A DNA stretch of 64,000 nt. Origin: Lacinutrix neustonica. Lineage in GTDB: Bacteria > Bacteroidota > Bacteroidia > Flavobacteriales > Flavobacteriaceae. Made by a program: the position numbers and the translations under genes. Positions 21,167 through 33,054 of this stretch are shown one piece after another (position 1 is the stretch's first letter; every line of letters begins with the position of its first letter). The notes beneath the pieces were generated by a model. That model did not search any database. It was not told the DNA's origin and worked only from the letters and a program-made list of their open reading frames with translations. The stretch lies in contig NZ_CP113088.1 in the NCBI RefSeq assembly GCF_026625145.1, forward strand, positions 1,591,501 through 1,655,500, written 5' to 3'.

Positions 21167-24100
21167 ATGAAAACAAAGTTTAGTGGAATTCTAACGCTAT
21201 TACTAGCGTTTGTTGTGCAACTCACGTTTGCACAAGAAAAAACAATTTCAGGTTCAGTTTCCGATGAAAGCGGATTGCCTTTACCTGGGGTTAATGTTAT
21301 TGTAGCAGGTACAAATGATGGTACTCAGACAGATTTTGATGGTAAATATTCAATTTCTGCAAATACTGGCGATGTACTTACCTACTCGTATATTGGTTAC
21401 AAATCTGTAAATAAAACGGTGGGAACTGAAAACAATATTAGTTTCAGCCTAGAGTTAGATGTTGCGGCCATCGATGAAGTTGTAATTACGGCTCTTGGTA
21501 TTAAGAGAAAACCTAGTGAGTTAGCTTATGCAACTACTGTAGTTAAGCAAGATGCTTTAACTCAAGCGGCTCCAGTAAATGTTGTAACAGGGCTTGTAGG
21601 TAAAGCTTCGGTATAAACATTAACTTTAATGACAATGGTGTTAATCCAAGTTCTAGTATCGTATTAAGAGGGTATGCTTCTCTAACAGGTGACAACGCGG
21701 CTTTAATCGTTATTGATGGTATTCCATCGGCACAAACGTCAATTAATGACTTAAATGCGAATGACATCGAGTCTATTAACATTCTTAAAGGTGCCTCTTC
21801 TGTAACCCTATATGGTTCTAAAGGTGCAAATGGTGCGTTAATTATTACTACAAAAAGAGGTAAGGACAATGGGAAAATTAATTTCTCATTTGACTCTGCT
21901 GTAACTTTCGAAGATGTTAAATTCTTTCCGAATTACAAACACAATACGGAAGTGGGTCTACAAATACTTTTGACTATGATCCAATTGAAAACGAAAGTTG
22001 GGGGCCAAGATATGATGGTTCAATCCGTAGAGTAGGTCCTGTATTAGCAGACGGTACTTTTCAAGCACTTCCTTATGCGCCTATTAAAGATAACAAGAAA
22101 AATTTCTTTACTACAGGTGTAACAACTCAAAATGCATTGTCTATAAGTGGTGGTGATGAGAAATCTTCTTATTTCTTTTCTGCACAACACATTGACAGAA
22201 CTGGTGTAACACCAAAAGATGAGTATTCTAGAAACAACTTTAGATTTAATGCCTCTAGACAAGGTGACAAATTTAAAGCGATGACTTCTGTTTCTTACGT
22301 TGATGACAAGACAGATGTCGCTGGAGCTAGTCCAAGTGCAGGTAGTTTTTACAGAATACTTTTAAACACACCAGGTCATATTCCAATAACAGATTATAAG
22401 AATTGGAGAACTGATAAGTATGCGAATCCAAACAATTATTTTAACGCGTATTTTAAAAACCCGTACCAAGTAATTGATCAAAACAGAGATACGTCTAACT
22501 CAAACAGACTACAAGGTATTGCTAATATAGAATACCAAGTGAATGATTGGATTACTGCGGCTTACAATGTTGGTCTAACCACTTTTAACAGTACGTTTAA
22601 AAACACTCAGGAAGCGTTTACTTACGATCCAACGTTAACGTATACAAGACCTGCTGATGAGGTTAATGCTGTTGCTGATGGTGTTGATAATAACTTTAGA
22701 TTAAACTCAGATTTATTTGTAACATTTGATAAGCAAATAAACGATGATTTCTCTGCTAAATTAATTGTTGGTACTCACGTTGAAGCCTTCAAATCAAAAA
22801 GAGTAAGAATAGGTGGAAACAACTTGTACACGAATTCTATCTTTAATGTTGGCGTTAGATCTGGAGAACTTACAGGTGCTGAAAGAACAACTCAAAAAAG
22901 ATTGTGGGCGTATTTTGGTGATTTAACTTTAGGGTTTAGAGATTTCTTATACTTAACAGGAACTTATAGACAAGATACATCGTCTACTTTACCTGTAGAG
23001 AATAACTCTTACGGATATTACAGTGGTGGTCTTTCGTTTGTTGCGACTAGTGCATTTCCAAGTTTAAAAGGAGGTGTCTTAGATTATTTAAAATTTAATG
23101 CCAGTTATGCTAAAGTGGGTAACGATGCAGAAATAGGTAGAATCAACGAAGTATTTATTACTCCAGGTGATCCTACAGCTGAACCTAATTCTACTTCATC
23201 TCAATTTCCTTTTGGTACAACAGTAGGAATAAGACCTAGTACTGTTGCTATTGATCCAAATCTAAGTCCGAGTTTTCAACCTCGATTGAAGCAGGTGTTA
23301 ACGTAGAGTTCTTTAAAAGGAGAGTAACTTTAGGAGCGAATTATTTCACTGTTAATTCAGAAGATCAAATAAGTAATGTAGGAGCATCATCTCGCTCTGG
23401 GGCTACGAGTTTCTTAACTAATGTCGGTGAAATCCAGAATAAAGGATGGGAAATTGATTTAGGTTTAGTACCGCTTAAAACAGAAAACTTCCAATGGGAT
23501 TTAGGTTTAACGGTAACAACACTTAATTCAGAAGTTATTTCTTTAAATAGTGGTCAACAACGTACGAATGTTGCTGCTGGTTTTTCAGGAACCGCTCTTA
23601 TCTTTGCTGAAGTTGGTCAAGCTTACCCAAGTTTATATGCTCCAGGATATCAAAGAGATGCCCAAGGACGTGTCATTGTTGGTGCGAATGGTAACCCTAG
23701 CCCAACTTCAGAATTAATTAATTTAGGAACAACCGTACCAGATTTTATCGCGGGTGTAACTACAAAATTAAGATACAAAGGCTTAAGTTTATCTGCAGTA
23801 GCTGATTACAAGACTGGTCATGTGTTCTATAACACTTTAGTTGAAGCATTAGAATTTGCAGGTTTAACAAAACAAAGTGTGTCTACAGACAGACAACCTT
23901 TCGTATTCCCTAATTCTGTTTATAATACAGGTACAGCTGCTAACCCAGTGTATGTAGCGAATACTGATAGACCAACTACAGATGGTACAAGAAACTTCGG
24001 CAAACAAGTTACAACGAAATTAAAGAGAATTACGTTGTAGATGCAAGTGCCATTAAATTAAGAGAAATTGCATTAGATTATAGTCTACCAAGCCAGTTTT

Positions 24101-24287
24101 TAAAAGACTCAGCAGTTGATGCCGTTTCACTTGGTTTTGTTGCAAACAATGTTCTTTTATGGACACCAGCAGAAAACATCTATACTGATCCGAATTCTCT
24201 GTAAATGCAGGAGTTCCTGGAATTGGATCTAGTGCTCAAGCACCACCAACAGGTACTTATGGTTTTAAAGTAAATGTTAAATTTTAA
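21167..24287 (+). CDS. SusC/RagA family TonB-dependent receptor, locus 2 (five deletions)
   Basis: Paralogue of the receptor at 14039, about 1041 residues after correction. The signal peptide (LLLAFVVQLTFAQ) is nearly identical to the first copy. The carboxypeptidase-like domain, plug (VVITALGIKRKPSEL, then LKGASSVTLYGSKGANGALI) and barrel ending TYGFKVNVKF are all present. Five CCGGA deletions: near 21609 (KASGINI), 21941 (FFPELQTQYG), 23267 (LSPEFSTSIEAG), 24003 and 24200 (TDPEFSVNAG). Adding five bases gives 3126, exactly 1042 codons. It is predicted to pair with the SusD 6 bases downstream. Confidence 0.9.
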
Positions 24288-24293
24288 AGAAAA

Positions 24294-25789
24294 ATGAAAA
24301 TGAAAAATATAAAATATGTAGCGCTTTTAATGGTATTGATGATGTCTTTATCATGTAGCGAGGAGTTTTTAGATGTTAATGATAGTACAGATCAACCAAC
24401 AACATCTACTCCAGATCTTACTTTAGCTGCGGCTCAAGTATATACTGCAACTCACCTTCACGATAACGCTGGAAACAATTTCACCTTATTAGGTGGTATT
24501 TATGGTGGTGGAATTTCAGATGCAGGGGATAGAGTTTGGTATCAACCGGAGCAACAGTATCTTATTACAAACGATACCTATGCCGTGAATATCCGGGATA
24601 GAACTTATACCGAGCTTTAAATAGTTATGAATTTGTTGAAAATGTTGCAGGTGATGGTTTAGATTACTACAAAGCAATAGCAAAAATCATGAAAACATAC
24701 CACTTTTCTACTTTAGTAGATATTTATGGTGATGTTATCTATACAGAAGCATTTGGTCGTGGAGAAAACACACAACCTGCTTATGATGATGACAAATTTG
24801 TTTACGATGCTATTTACGATGAACTTAATAATGCCATAGCGCTTATTGACAACGCCGTAGACGCGAATGCAGTAACGGGAGACCTTATGCTAGATGGTGA
24901 CATGGACGCTTGGAAAAGATATGCAAACACGCTTAAATTAAAGATGTTGTTACGCCAATCTAATACGAGTGAAGATTTAACAGCGAAGTACAACGAAGTG
25001 TATAACAATGGCATTGGTTTCATTACCTCTACAGTTGCGGTAAATCCTGGTTATATAGATGAAGCTGGGAAGCAAAGTCCTTTTTACGCTAGATATGGAT
25101 TTGGTCCTGCTGATGGTCCTGCTACTCAAGATCACTTAGCCCTTAGAGGTAGTGAAGTATATGTTGATTTCCTTAAGAATACTAACGATCCTAGACTTTC
25201 AAGATTGTTTGTAGAAGCTGCATCCGGTGGTGGTTACTTTGGAGTACCACAAAACACATATGCAACAGCTTACAACTCTGATGTGACTTCTGAAATAGGA
25301 CCTGGGTTATTAGTTTCTGCTTCTCAAGATGCTCAAATCATGACTGTTTCTGAAGCCTTATTTTTACAAGCTGAAGCGGCTTTTAGATTTAATTTAGGTG
25401 GAAATGCTGGAACTTTATACAGAGCTGCAATTTCAGAATCAATTGATGAATTAGGAGGTACAGATACTTTCAATTATGAAGCGTCTAGTACAAATCCTTT
25501 AGTGAATTGGAATGCTGCAGTAACTGCAGGTCGTGAAATTGAAGCGATCATTACTCAAAAATGGGTAGCACAAACTTTTGTTAACGGATTTGATACGTGG
25601 ATGGACAGAGTAAGAACGGATTTCCCTTCTTTTGTTCCACTTCCTCCTGGTGCTTTTTTACCAACTTATCCTACTAACTTATTATATCCAACAAGTGAAT
25701 TTGCAAATAACAGTGCAAATGTACCTGCCCAATCTGGTTCGGCTACGACAGATGGTCACACCTTCTCGGATGCAATAATTAATAATTAA
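24294..25789 (+). CDS. SusD/RagB-like surface lipoprotein, locus 2 (one lesion)
   Basis: About 498 residues after correction. The lipobox is MMSLSCSEEFLDVND. SusD signatures are YYKAIAKIMKTYHFSTLVDI with YGDVIYTEAF, WKRYANTLKLKMLLRQS, EALFLQAEAAFRFNLGG and EIEAIITQKWVAQTF. A CCGGA deletion near 24608 falls in RTYTGALNSYEF; restoring one G gives 1497 bases. It is the ligand-capture lid of the second SusCD pair. The internal ATG two codons in (MKNIKY) is an alternative start. Confidence 0.88.
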
Positions 25790-25801
25790 ACAAAAAGAAA
25801 A

Positions 25802-26656
25802 ATGAAAAATTTTATAAAAATATTGGCACTTACAATTTTTGTGTCATTCTCGGCAACATCTTGTATACTTGATGACGAGGCATTAACAGATACTTTTAAC
25901 GACGGCTCTAACTTTGTTAGCTTTTCAACTTCTGCACAAAATTTAAGTGCAGTTGCTGATGGTCAAGAATACACTTTTGGTGTTGTTGTTGAATTACAAG
26001 GACCAAATAATTTAGCTGGAATGACAGAAGACGTTGTTGTTAACGTTGCTCCAGTGGCCTCTGAGACCACTGCAGTTGCTGGTGTAAACTATGTTTTACC
26101 AATGACAAGCATTACACTAAAGAGAAGTGAAAACTACATCGCTACATTACCTATCACGGTAATTACAGATGGAATTATTGCACCTTTAGCTGTAAACCCT
26201 GTATTAACTTTAGAATTGACAAGTACAGCAGGTCCAAATGTGATTCCTAGTAGTAAGACAAATACATTAACTTTTGTTTACCAATGTTTTGCTGATTTAT
26301 CAGGTGATTATTTGGCAACAAATGATGGTTGTGCTAATGGAGCGATTCCTAAGCCAACAACTATTGAAGCTAATGCAGATGGTTCTTGGTTTATAGCTAT
26401 TGGTGACGGTGGATTCTTAGGATATGGTTGTACTGGAAACCCTGGTTTAGATAACTTCGCTAACATTACTGAATTATGTGGTGATATTCTACCAACAGGT
26501 AACTTACAATTTGGTTCAGCGAACTTCTCAGGAGCTATTGGAGATATCCAAGGGGGTACTTGGGATCCGATCACAAGTACTTTAACAATGAATCACACCC
26601 AAACATTTACAACAAATTGGGCAGGTGCATGGACATCAACTTATGTGAGACAATAG
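25802..26656 (+). CDS. Surface lipoprotein, SusCD locus 2
   Basis: Complete 284-residue lipoprotein (lipobox SATSCILDDE). The first half has a beta-sandwich pattern (SNFVSFSTSAQNLSAVADGQ, then TTAVAGVNYVLPMTSITLKR). The second half is Gly/Trp-rich (GSWFIAIGDGGFLGYGC) and ends WAGAWTSTYVRQ. It parallels the lipoprotein at 18691 in position and organisation, so an accessory ligand-binding role is inferred. No CCGGA lesion. Confidence 0.78.
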   Translation: MKNFIKILALTIFVSFSATSCILDDEALTDTFNDGSNFVSFSTSAQNLSAVADGQEYTFGVVVELQGPNNLAGMTEDVVVNVAPVASETTAVAGVNYVLPMTSITLKRSENYIATLPITVITDGIIAPLAVNPVLTLELTSTAGPNVIPSSKTNTLTFVYQCFADLSGDYLATNDGCANGAIPKPTTIEANADGSWFIAIGDGGFLGYGCTGNPGLDNFANITELCGDILPTGNLQFGSANFSGAIGDIQGGTWDPITSTLTMNHTQTFTTNWAGAWTSTYVRQ

Positions 26657-26679
26657 TTTAACTTTTAATTTAAAATAAA

Positions 26680-27458
26680 ATGAAAAAAATAAAATATTTA
26701 CTTAGTTTTTCTCTTCTTGCACTTGCTGTAGTAGGCTGTGAAAACACAGATCCAGCAGATATAATTAGTGAAGACGCTAAGCCTATAGTATCCTATGAGA
26801 TCGGTTCTACTGCTGCAACTGAATTAGGGATGACTGAAGTAGTGGTGAATATCACTATGGACAAACCAATTAAATCATCTACACGTTTTACAATCACTCA
26901 AATTGGTGGTGACGCTGTTGCAGGTGAAGATTATATGACGGCTGATGCGGTTGTACCGCCATACGCTACTCAAGCGCAAATAGTTGTATCTGTTTTAAGA
27001 GATTTAGATCAAACAGAAGGCACTGAAACTGCAGAGTTTTCAATTGATGTTGTTGGAGTACCTGACACGTATGAAGTAATTCATAGTGAGGAAAATTTCA
27101 CTGTTACTATTGAAGATTATACATATTGTTTCCGGACACTTGAAGCTACAGATGCTTATGGTGACGGCTGGAATGGTGGTTTCATTACTGTAACTGCTGA
27201 TGGTACTTCTACCGAATATGCAGCTCAAGATAATGACGGACAAGTTAATCTTTCGGAAACTACTGTCTTTGATGACATAGCGATTGGAGATGGTTCTGCA
27301 TTCTCAATTACTTACACTTCGGTGGAGGTACTGGTAATGGTCCTGGATGGGAAAGTGAAAACTCTTATGTTTTAACTTCACCAACAGGAACAACTTACAC
27401 AGACGGTCCTATTCCTGCGGAAGGCGTAATCGTTGACGGTACTAATACTTGTAATTAA
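26680..27458 (+). CDS. Calx-beta-like lipoprotein, SusCD locus 2 (one lesion)
   Basis: About 259 residues after correction. The lipobox is ALAVVGCENTD. A Calx-beta-like unit is visible (STRFTITQIGGDAVAGEDYM, then LDQTEGTETAEFSIDVVGV). A C-terminal domain beginning DAYGDGWNGGFITVTADG resembles the Asp/Gly-rich 'DGWNGG' modules of secreted Bacteroidota proteins. A CCGGA deletion near 27327 interrupts ITYTSGGGTGNGPGW; repair gives 780 bases and an end at TNTCN. It is the last gene of locus 2, 32 bases before a terminator. Confidence 0.75.
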
Positions 27459-27490
27459 GAGTAAACTATTATTATAATTAGTAATAATCT

Positions 27491-27519
27491 AAAAACCACC
27501 TTTAATTAGGTGGTTTTTT
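27491..27519 (+). terminator. Terminator after SusCD locus 2
   Basis: Perfect stem AAAACCACCT / AGGTGGTTTT with a six-base loop and a trailing T-run, 32 bases after the lipoprotein stop and 15 before the next ATG. Confidence 0.85.
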
Positions 27520-27533
27520 GTTTAAATAAGACA

Positions 27534-29157
27534 ATGAAACAGCTCTACCTTATCTTTTTATTCTTGGCGCTAACGCTACACAGTCAAAACACTGTTGGTA
27601 CCATAACAAATGACACCAACGCTTTTAATGGTTTAACGCTTTTCTCCCCCAATAATTCCACAGAAACTTATTTGATAAATAATTGTGGAGAGGTGGTTAA
27701 TCAATGGACAAGTACCTATACGCCTGCAGCGTCTGTTTATCTCTTAAATAACGGAAACCTGTTAAGAACAGGTAAAATTTATAACTCGGAAATTACTTTT
27801 GGTGGTGTTGGAGGAAAAATTGAGTTATTTGATTGGGAAAATAACTTGCTTTGGGATTATAATTATTCTACAGATTTAGTTTCTCAACATCATGACATTT
27901 ACCCTTTACCTAATGGTAATATATTAATATTAGCTGTCACTACCATCCCTATTTTTGATGCTATTGAAGAAGGCAGAGATGCGACAAATATTTCAGAAGG
28001 CAAACTTTTTAACGAACAAATATTAGAATTACAACCTATTGGAACCAATCAAGCTAATATTGTTTGGGAGTGGAATATTAAAGATCATTTAATTCAAGAT
28101 TTTGATGCTACCAAAAATAACTACGGCAGTGTTGCTAACAATCCGCAACGTTTAGACATCAATTTCTTAAACAACAATAATCCTGTTGCCAATTGGTTGC
28201 ATATCAATTCTATGCAATACAATGAAAATTTAGATCAAATTATTTTAAGTTCAAGAAAACTAAGTGAAGTTTATATTATTGACCACTCCACTTCCACTGC
28301 TGAAGCCGCTTCTAGTCAGGGTGGTATTTATGGTAAAGGAGGTGATTTTTTATACCGCTGGGGTAATCCTGTAGCCTATGACCATGAGACAAGCACTTAT
28401 GCGACACTAGATAGTCAACATTTTCCACATTGGATCCCTAATGGATTAACAGATGCTGGAAAAATAATGATTTTTAATAACGGTAATTCCAGTGCCATTT
28501 CTTCATTGGCTATTATTAATCCCGAAACCACTGGACAAGGAATATATGCGTACGATGAACTCAATGGTTTTTCACCTAGTGCTATAGAATGGACTTATGA
28601 AGCTGACACTCCGACTGACTTTTTTTCTGCCATATTATCCAGTGGACAACGTCTTCCGAATGGAAACACTTTAATCTGTGATGGAGATTCCGGCTATTTT
28701 TTTGAAATTGATTCTAATAAAAATACCGTATGGGAATATGTTAATCCCGACACCTCGACAGGAGTACTCAATCAAGGGGATTCCCCTGCTTTAAATTTTG
28801 TGTTTAGAGCGCATAAATTTCCCTTGGATTATCCCGCTTTTAATGGTCGAGATTTAACCCCAAGAGTACCTATTGAAGGCAATCCCGATTTAAGTAATTG
28901 CACTGTTTTGAGTACTACAGAATACGTGGTTACCCCAGTGGAAATCAAATTATATCCTAACCCTGTAGTAAATGATTTATTTCTCGGATTACGAAAAAGA
29001 TATTCATAGGGTTGAAATATTCAACCTATTTGGTCAACGTATAAGTGTCGTTAGAAGTGCAAACACCCTAGATCTACAAGCTTTTGTCTCCGGATTCTAT
29101 TTGCTTAAAATTCATACAAGTGAAGGTATTGTGACCAAGAAAATTATAAAGCAGTAA
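27534..29157 (+). CDS. Arylsulfotransferase-like secreted protein with T9SS sorting domain (one lesion)
   Basis: About 540 residues after correction. It has a Sec signal (LIFLFLALTLHSQ) and an ASST-type beta-propeller-like body with TYLINNCGEVVNQW, LLWDYNYSTDLVSQHHDIYP, NPVAYDHETSTY and TLICDGDSGYFFEID. The C-terminal 80 residues are a type IX secretion sorting domain beginning IKLYPNPVVNDLF. The family transfers sulfate between phenolic compounds, but many Bacteroidota members are uncharacterised. A CCGGA insertion near 28984 falls in LFPDYEKDIHRVEIF and would otherwise cut off the sorting domain. I start at MKQLYLIF, since the upstream ATG lies in the terminator. Confidence 0.85.
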
Positions 29158-29178
29158 TAATAACTTAACTAATATATG

Positions 29179-29209
29179 AAGCGGCTGATTTTTATCAGCC
29201 GCTTTTTTT
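29179..29209 (+). terminator. Terminator between the ASST-like gene and rlmB
   Basis: Stem AAGCGGCTGAT / ATCAGCCGCTT with a four-base loop and T-run, 21 bases after the stop at 29157. It ends only 14 bases before the rlmB start, so the rlmB promoter must overlap it or transcription must read through. Confidence 0.85.
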
Positions 29210-29223
29210 ATACCTTTGTCGCA

Positions 29224-29958
29224 ATGGAAAATAATACACAAATTTTTGGTTTACGAGCGGTAATAGAAGCAATACATGCGGAAAAGACTATTGATAAGGT
29301 TTTTTTACAAAAAGGCCTGAAAGGCGAGCTTTTCTTGGAATTAGAAGCCCTTTTGAGACGTTATAGTATTAATTCTTCTTACGTGCCAGTTGAAAAACTC
29401 AATCGCCTCACAAAAAACAACCATCAAGGTGTCGTCGCACAGATTTCCCCTATTGCTTTTCACGACTTAGATGCTCTCGTTGAACAAACGATAGCTAGTG
29501 GGGCTACTCCTCTATTCCTTTTATTGGACCAACTTAGTGATGTGAGAAACTTTGGAGCTATCATTCGTACTGCTGAATGTACTGGTGTCAATGGCATCAT
29601 TATTCAAAAGAAAGGTGGCGCTCCCATAAATGGGGATACCATTAAAACAAGTGCTGGCGCTGTCTTTAAAGTCCCAATTTGTAAAGTAGACCATATAAAA
29701 GATGCCATGTTTCATATGCAGGCTTCAGGCATAAAAGTAATTGCTGCCACTGAAAAAACAGAAAACACCCTCTACGATGTCTCTTTTAAAGGTCCTTGTG
29801 CTATTATCCTAGGATCTGAAGGTCGTGGCATCAACCCTTCGGTTTTAAAGCTGGTCGATGACAAAGCAAAACTACCGTTATTAGGAGAAATAGAATCCTT
29901 AAATGTCTCTGTTGCGTGTGGTGCTTTTTTATACGAAGCGCTTAGACAACGTTTATAA
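29224..29958 (+). CDS. rlmB: 23S rRNA (guanosine-2'-O-)-methyltransferase RlmB
   Basis: SPOUT-family methyltransferase of 244 residues, expected to methylate the ribose of G2251 in 23S rRNA. I start at MENNTQIFGLRAV because the upstream in-frame ATG lies inside the terminator hairpin. The N-terminal substrate-binding domain is followed by the knotted domain with LDQLSDVRNFGAIIRTAE, TSAGAVFKVPI, IILGSEGRGI and LNVSVACGAFLYEALRQR. Its stop overlaps by six bases the convergent rhomboid gene. No lesion. Confidence 0.93.
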   Translation: MENNTQIFGLRAVIEAIHAEKTIDKVFLQKGLKGELFLELEALLRRYSINSSYVPVEKLNRLTKNNHQGVVAQISPIAFHDLDALVEQTIASGATPLFLLLDQLSDVRNFGAIIRTAECTGVNGIIIQKKGGAPINGDTIKTSAGAVFKVPICKVDHIKDAMFHMQASGIKVIAATEKTENTLYDVSFKGPCAIILGSEGRGINPSVLKLVDDKAKLPLLGEIESLNVSVACGAFLYEALRQRL

Positions 29959-30698
29959 TTCCTCCTTATTTTCTTTAAATATGTAATTTATATCAGGGGC
30001 TTCTTCAGACGCTTCTTCCTCTTCATCTAAGGTTTCAATAAAATTTCCGTTTTCGTCGAAGTGTTTCATAAACTCATCGTCTGCTTCGTTATAATTTGGC
30101 TCTTCCCAAGTATATTTTTTTGGTTTTGCTATTTCCTTCTTGAAGATTAACGCGAAAATAAATCCAGTTAGTAGTCCCGCCGTATGACCTTCCCAAGAGA
30201 CTTGCTCATCTATAGGAAACGCATAGATAAACATACTACCATATATAAAAATAACCACCAATGATAACGCCATTAATCTATAATGTTTCGCAAAGAGCCC
30301 CTTAAAGAAATTAAAACTAAACAAGACATAAATCAAGCCACTAGCACCAATATGATAAGAAGGTCTACCAATACACCATGTAATAATACCGAGATAGTAA
30401 GACACCGTACAATACTACTTTCCAGGCAATCGGCCTATAAAAATAAAATAATGCTGAAGATAAAACGAACAACGGAATGGTATTAGAATACAAATGCTTA
30501 ATGTCTGCATGTATAAACGGACTCAAAACAACACCTCTTAAACCTTGTACTGTTTGCGGATAAACACCAAATTTGTTAAAGCGAAAGCCAAAACGATTTT
30601 CTACTACAAAAACCAGCCGGATTAATAATACAAAAAGTATGGGATTTGTAATGGCTCCTAATGAGAACTTGAAGGTTTCTCGGATTCTGACTTTTCAT
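29953..30698 (-). CDS. Rhomboid family intramembrane serine protease (two lesions)
   Basis: About 247 residues after correction, multi-pass inner-membrane protease. The catalytic serine motif HIGASGLIYVLFS and the histidine in SWEGHTAGLLTGF are both present, giving the Ser-His dyad. A soluble acidic C-terminal tail of about 45 residues follows (DEEEEASEEAPD). CCGGA insertions near 30682 (KSQNPETFK, second residue group) and near 30402 (GVLLSGIITWC) split it; removal gives 744 bases. It overlaps rlmB convergently. The substrate is unknown. Confidence 0.88.
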
Positions 30699-30929
30699 AG
30701 ATTTTAAATATAGCAATTTACAATCCAATATCTCTATTATGCTAGAATGTCAGCCTGTAAAAATAAAATCAATTAGCATAACTCTACCAGGACTCCATTT
30801 GCAAACTTTTTATAAAAAAGAAAGCGGCAGTAAAAAAAGGCCTCCAACCTTAACAAAAGGTACATGGTTTATTTTTTAAGAACCCGTAAAAAAATCTTAG
30901 CATAATTTTAAAAAGCTTAATTTTACACC

Positions 30930-32206
30930 ATGAATATTCCTCTAGCCGAAAGATTGCGACCGAAGACTTTAGCCGATTATGTGAGCCAGGTCCATTTGGT
31001 GGGTAAACAAGGCGCACTAACAAAGCAAATTGCTCAAGGCTTGATCCCGTCGATGATTTTTTGGGGACCGCCAGGCATAGGAAAAACGACATTAGCGAAC
31101 ATTATTGCCGAAACTTCAGGCCGACCTTTTTATACTTTGAGCGCGATAAGTTCCGGAGTAAAAGACGTTCGCGAAGTTATTGAAAAAGCAAAACAGAGCG
31201 GTGGTTTGTTTACGACCAAAAACCCCATACTCTTTATTGACGAAATCCATCGTTTTAGTAAATCGCAACAAGATTCATTATTGCAGGCTGTGGAAAAAGG
31301 ATGGGTTACTTTAATTGGAGCTACCACCGAAAACCCCAGTTTTGAAGTGATACCAGCCTTGTTGTCACGTTGTCAGGTGTATGTTTTAAACCCATTTAAA
31401 AAAAGGATTTAGAAGTGCTTTTAAAGCGTGCTATTGAAACAGACGAGGAAATCTCTAAAAAAAAGATTATACTCAAAGAAACCGATGCCTTATTAAGGCT
31501 TTCTCGGAGGTGATGCTCGAAAACTACTCAACATTTTCGAATTGATTATCAATGCTGAAGAAAGTGACCATATTACGATCACCAACCGCAGTGTTTTAGA
31601 AAAAGTTCAAAATAATACCGTACGTTACGATAAGACTGGTGAACAACATTATGATATTGTTTCTGCTTTTATTAAATCTATACGCGGCAGTGACCCTAAT
31701 GCAGCTGTTTATTACTTAGCACGCATGGTAGAAGGTGGTGAGGATGTAAAATTCATTGCTCGACGTATGCTTATTCTAGCCAGTGAAGATATTGGTAATG
31801 CTAATCCTACGGCATTAATTATGGCAAACACCACATTTCAAGCGGTTTCTACCATTGGATACCCGAGTCCCGAATCATTTTAAGTCAGTGCGCGACCTAT
31901 TTAGCCTGTTCGCCTAAGAGTAATGCTGCGTACATGGCCATAGGAAATGCTCAACAGTTAGTTAAAGAAACAGGAGACTTATCCGTTCCATTAGCCATAA
32001 GAAATGCCCCAACCAAATTAATGCAGGAAATAGGATACGGTGAAAACTATAAATATTCTCATAATTATGAGAATAACTTTATTTCTCAAGAATTTTTACC
32101 CAAAGAAATTGTCAATACCACGTTTTATGAACCAGGTAATAATGCAAGAGAAAAGGCCCAACGTGATTTTTTAAAAGCACGATGGAGAGAAAAGTACGGA
32201 TATTAA
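30930..32206 (+). CDS. rarA: Replication-associated recombination protein A (AAA+ ATPase)
   Basis: RarA/MgsA-type clamp-loader-like ATPase, 425 residues after correction, acting at stalled replication forks. It begins [20 protein letters not shown]. Walker A is [15 protein letters not shown]; Walker B is [14 protein letters not shown]; then [20 protein letters not shown]. The C-terminal domain contains [20 protein letters not shown] and [12 protein letters not shown]. Lesions: CCGGA insertion near 31504 ([13 protein letters not shown]), CCGGA deletion near 31862 (GYPESRIIL), and one base lost from an A-run near 31391 (PFKKKDLEVL), a plain homopolymer error. Together these give 1278 bases. The stop overlaps the convergent next gene by four bases. 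Confidence 0.92.
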
Positions 32207-33050
32207 AATTGAATATCAATGGCATTGGTTTGCAAATTGTTTTCCACAAATTGCGCCATAATCCAGGCGTTGTTCTTTTTATAAATTAATGCGTTCTCGT
32301 TTTTTACTATAAAAACATCTTCTTTACCGAGAAAACAGTAATGTATACTGTGTTTCTCCTTCATTATTTTTTAATTCATAATTAAAAACACTACCAGGTA
32401 TGAGCTCTGCCAATAATCGTTTATTTTCTTTATTGGTCACTCTCGGTTTTTCTAAGTCCTTAACCTCGTCTTCACTTTCCGTCAGCACTATAAGTTTAGC
32501 GTTTCTTCCCTCTGATTTTTTTTCGGCTTTTAAATCTTTTATCTCTTCTTTTAGTTTCTCAATTTCTGTTTTAGTGTTCCCATCTCGGCATGTCGCTAGT
32601 TATTGTATCCGTAATTGGAACATACTTGTAATTAAGTGTTTTAATAGATTCAAAAGCACTACGAATGGCTTCTTGATACGCTTTTTTATAGGCTTTTTCT
32701 CGAGACATTCCTTGATTAGAGGTATATACCACCTCATCTCTACAATTTTTTAGCTGGATTTTTATTCGGGTTTTAAACAAATTTGATTCGTCTATAAGGT
32801 TGGCTTTTAAGGAGAGACAACCATTGTTAATAAGGTCCTCAGGTAATGCCTCGCTAGACATAAGGGTATTAAAATTATTTTTCTCAAATAGAAATTTTAA
32901 CTGGGCATTTAAATTATATTGACTTTCATTATTTTGAAACTCAAATTTAGTTGGGACTATAATATATTTATATTCATTTAAGTCATTTTGAGCAAATAAC
33001 ATTGAAAATGTTATAAAAAACAGAGCGGTACATGTGATGTTTTTAATCAT
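32203..33050 (-). CDS. Secreted hypothetical protein with coiled coil (two lesions)
   Basis: About 281 residues after correction, not recognised. It has a Sec signal (CTALFFITFSMLFAQ) and an N-terminal domain with EYKYIIVPTKFEFQNNESQY and SREKAYKKAYQEAIRSAFES, which looks like a periplasmic DUF common in flavobacteria. A charged coiled coil follows (TEIEKLKEEIKDLKAEKK), then a C-terminal domain ending [14 protein letters not shown] insertions near 32586 (SDMPDGNTK) and 32329 (LLFSGKEDVF) cancel to 846 bases. It sits 4 bases from the HAD gene, in the same direction. Confidence 0.75.
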
Positions 33051-33054
33051 AATA

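Noticed and set aside
14039..24040. Separate small genes inside each susC (several short frames)
   Set aside because: They are consecutive parts of one receptor; joining them at CCGGA lesions yields complete SusC proteins.
29176..29223. Upstream start for rlmB
   Set aside because: The ATG lies in the terminator hairpin and encodes residues unlike the family N-terminus.
31385..31405. CCGGA lesion in rarA at 31391
   Set aside because: The break is in an A-run (seven instead of eight A) with no CCGGA nearby; it is an ordinary homopolymer error.
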